In this document: positions 63,646 through 64,000 of the stretch, one piece after another
Layout of the letters: each line of letters starts with the position of its first letter
Position numbering within the stretch: the first letter of the stretch is position 1
NCBI GenBank assembly: GCA_022826865.1
Contig: JAJDUC010000028.1
Location: forward strand, 124,001-188,000
Direction: 5' to 3'
DNA: 64,000 nt
DNA from: Anaerolineae bacterium
Lineage (GTDB): Bacteria > Chloroflexota > Anaerolineae > Aggregatilineales > Phototrophicaceae
Program-made: the position numbers and the translations under genes
The notes under the pieces: model-generated
What the model saw: the letters and a program-made list of their open reading frames with translations, nothing else
Told to the model about the DNA's origin: nothing
The model's database searches: none

Positions 63646-64000
63646 CTAGGCCTCTTTGCCGGCCAGTTCATGCAGGCGCAGCGCGGCCGCCAACTGAAAC
63701 ATGAATATGTAGGCGAGGTCAATCACAAAGACGCTGTTGTCGATCAAGCCATGCGCCAACAGGGCCGCCATACTGCCCATCAGCCCAAGCGCCAATGGAT
63801 ACAAGCGCGAATTGTTCTGCCGCGCCTGATTCAGAACGGAGCTGGTGACGCGCCAAAAGCGCCACTGCGTCAAGAGCAATGTGAGCAGACCGAACAGGCT
63901 CAGCCGCGTCCAGAAATCCAGCACGATATTATGCGGGTGGGACAGATCGCTGTCCCATATAGCGTCGGGCCGCAGGTATTCTCCTCCAAACTGATACAGA
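63646..64000 (-). CDS. O-antigen ligase-like protein, C-terminal part (5' end off the window)
   Basis: 118 codons are visible, reading in from the right edge. SHPHNIVLDFWTRLSLFGLL is the conserved His-Asn motif after the big outer loop of Wzy/WaaL-like proteins, followed by two or three membrane helices (LLAHGLIDNSVFVIDLAY). The start and about 350 residues lie beyond position 64000. It is a second ligase/polymerase in the cluster, 95 bases upstream of the UXS-like gene. Confidence 0.85.
   Translation of the reverse strand, partial: LYQFGGEYLRPDAIWDSDLSHPHNIVLDFWTRLSLFGLLTLLLTQWRFWRVTSSVLNQARQNNSRLYPLALGLMGSMAALLAHGLIDNSVFVIDLAYIFMFQLAAALRLHELAGKEA

Overview
The window looks like chromosomal DNA from a free-living, GC-rich (roughly 55-60% by eye) bacterium. 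It is most likely a member of the Chloroflexota, class Anaerolineae or a neighbour. This is inferred, not proven. The hints are LysM proteins with long TPTAT-type linkers, a polyphosphate-type glucokinase, a type 2 isopentenyl-PP isomerase, a fused membrane/spermidine-synthase protein and dispersed GTAGGGGCG hairpin repeats. I saw no rRNA, tRNA, CRISPR array, prophage or intact transposase. Almost all of the sequence is coding, in short alternating runs of genes on both strands.

Layout. 1-5.5 kb: yebC (cut by the left edge), two membrane proteins, and eno-pyk. 5.7-8.0 kb: a cysteine desulfurase overlapping mnmA, a tRNA thiolation pair. 8.1-11.1 kb: a compact five-gene minus-strand operon of an SbnI/SerK-type ParB/Srx protein, an ACT protein, a small unknown protein, a JAMM peptidase and a prepilin-peptidase-like protein. 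11.2-14.0 kb: a Nudix hydrolase and three membrane proteins. 14.4-19.6 kb: a sugar ABC importer with a rhamnonate-dehydratase-like enzyme and an SDR dehydrogenase. 20-23.5 kb: two LysM cell-wall proteins. 24-26 kb: sucCD. 26-30.3 kb: tdk, ribosomal proteins L31 (with a fused RNA polymerase alpha-CTD-like domain), L27 and L21, then queA and ruvB. 30.5-37.9 kb: upp, a WecA-like transferase, a degenerate M50-like membrane protein, tpiA, pgk, gap and a Tat-exported deacetylase. 38-44.6 kb: a DUF1461/Lit-like protein, the spermidine-synthase fusion, GNAT, a sarcosine-oxidase-like protein, DUF58 and MoxR. 44.9-53.6 kb: roadblock protein, pyrG, an adenosine-deaminase homologue lacking its active site, Hsp20, pheA, asd, an L,D-transpeptidase, ppgK and a flavin reductase. 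53.7-58.5 kb: response regulator, PP2C phosphatase, hemW, fni and acpP. 58.5-64 kb: a DinB remnant, a membrane protein and a surface-polysaccharide cluster (glycosyltransferase, GtrA, two O-antigen-ligase-like proteins and a UDP-xylose-synthase-like enzyme).

Together the genes cover lower glycolysis (tpiA, pgk, gap, eno, pyk, ppgK), the TCA cycle, sulfur transfer, nucleotide salvage, envelope building and polysaccharide export. Mobile DNA consists of small non-coding elements. Two copies of one MITE carry matching 8-bp target duplications, and one of them sits directly upstream of the rplU promoter. A different element at 14.1-14.3 kb has 19-bp perfect terminal repeats and contains a related GTAGGGGCG hairpin core.

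The strongest candidates for something undescribed are the L31-alphaCTD fusion, the catalytically dead adenosine-deaminase homologue beside pyrG, and the SbnI/ACT/JAMM operon.
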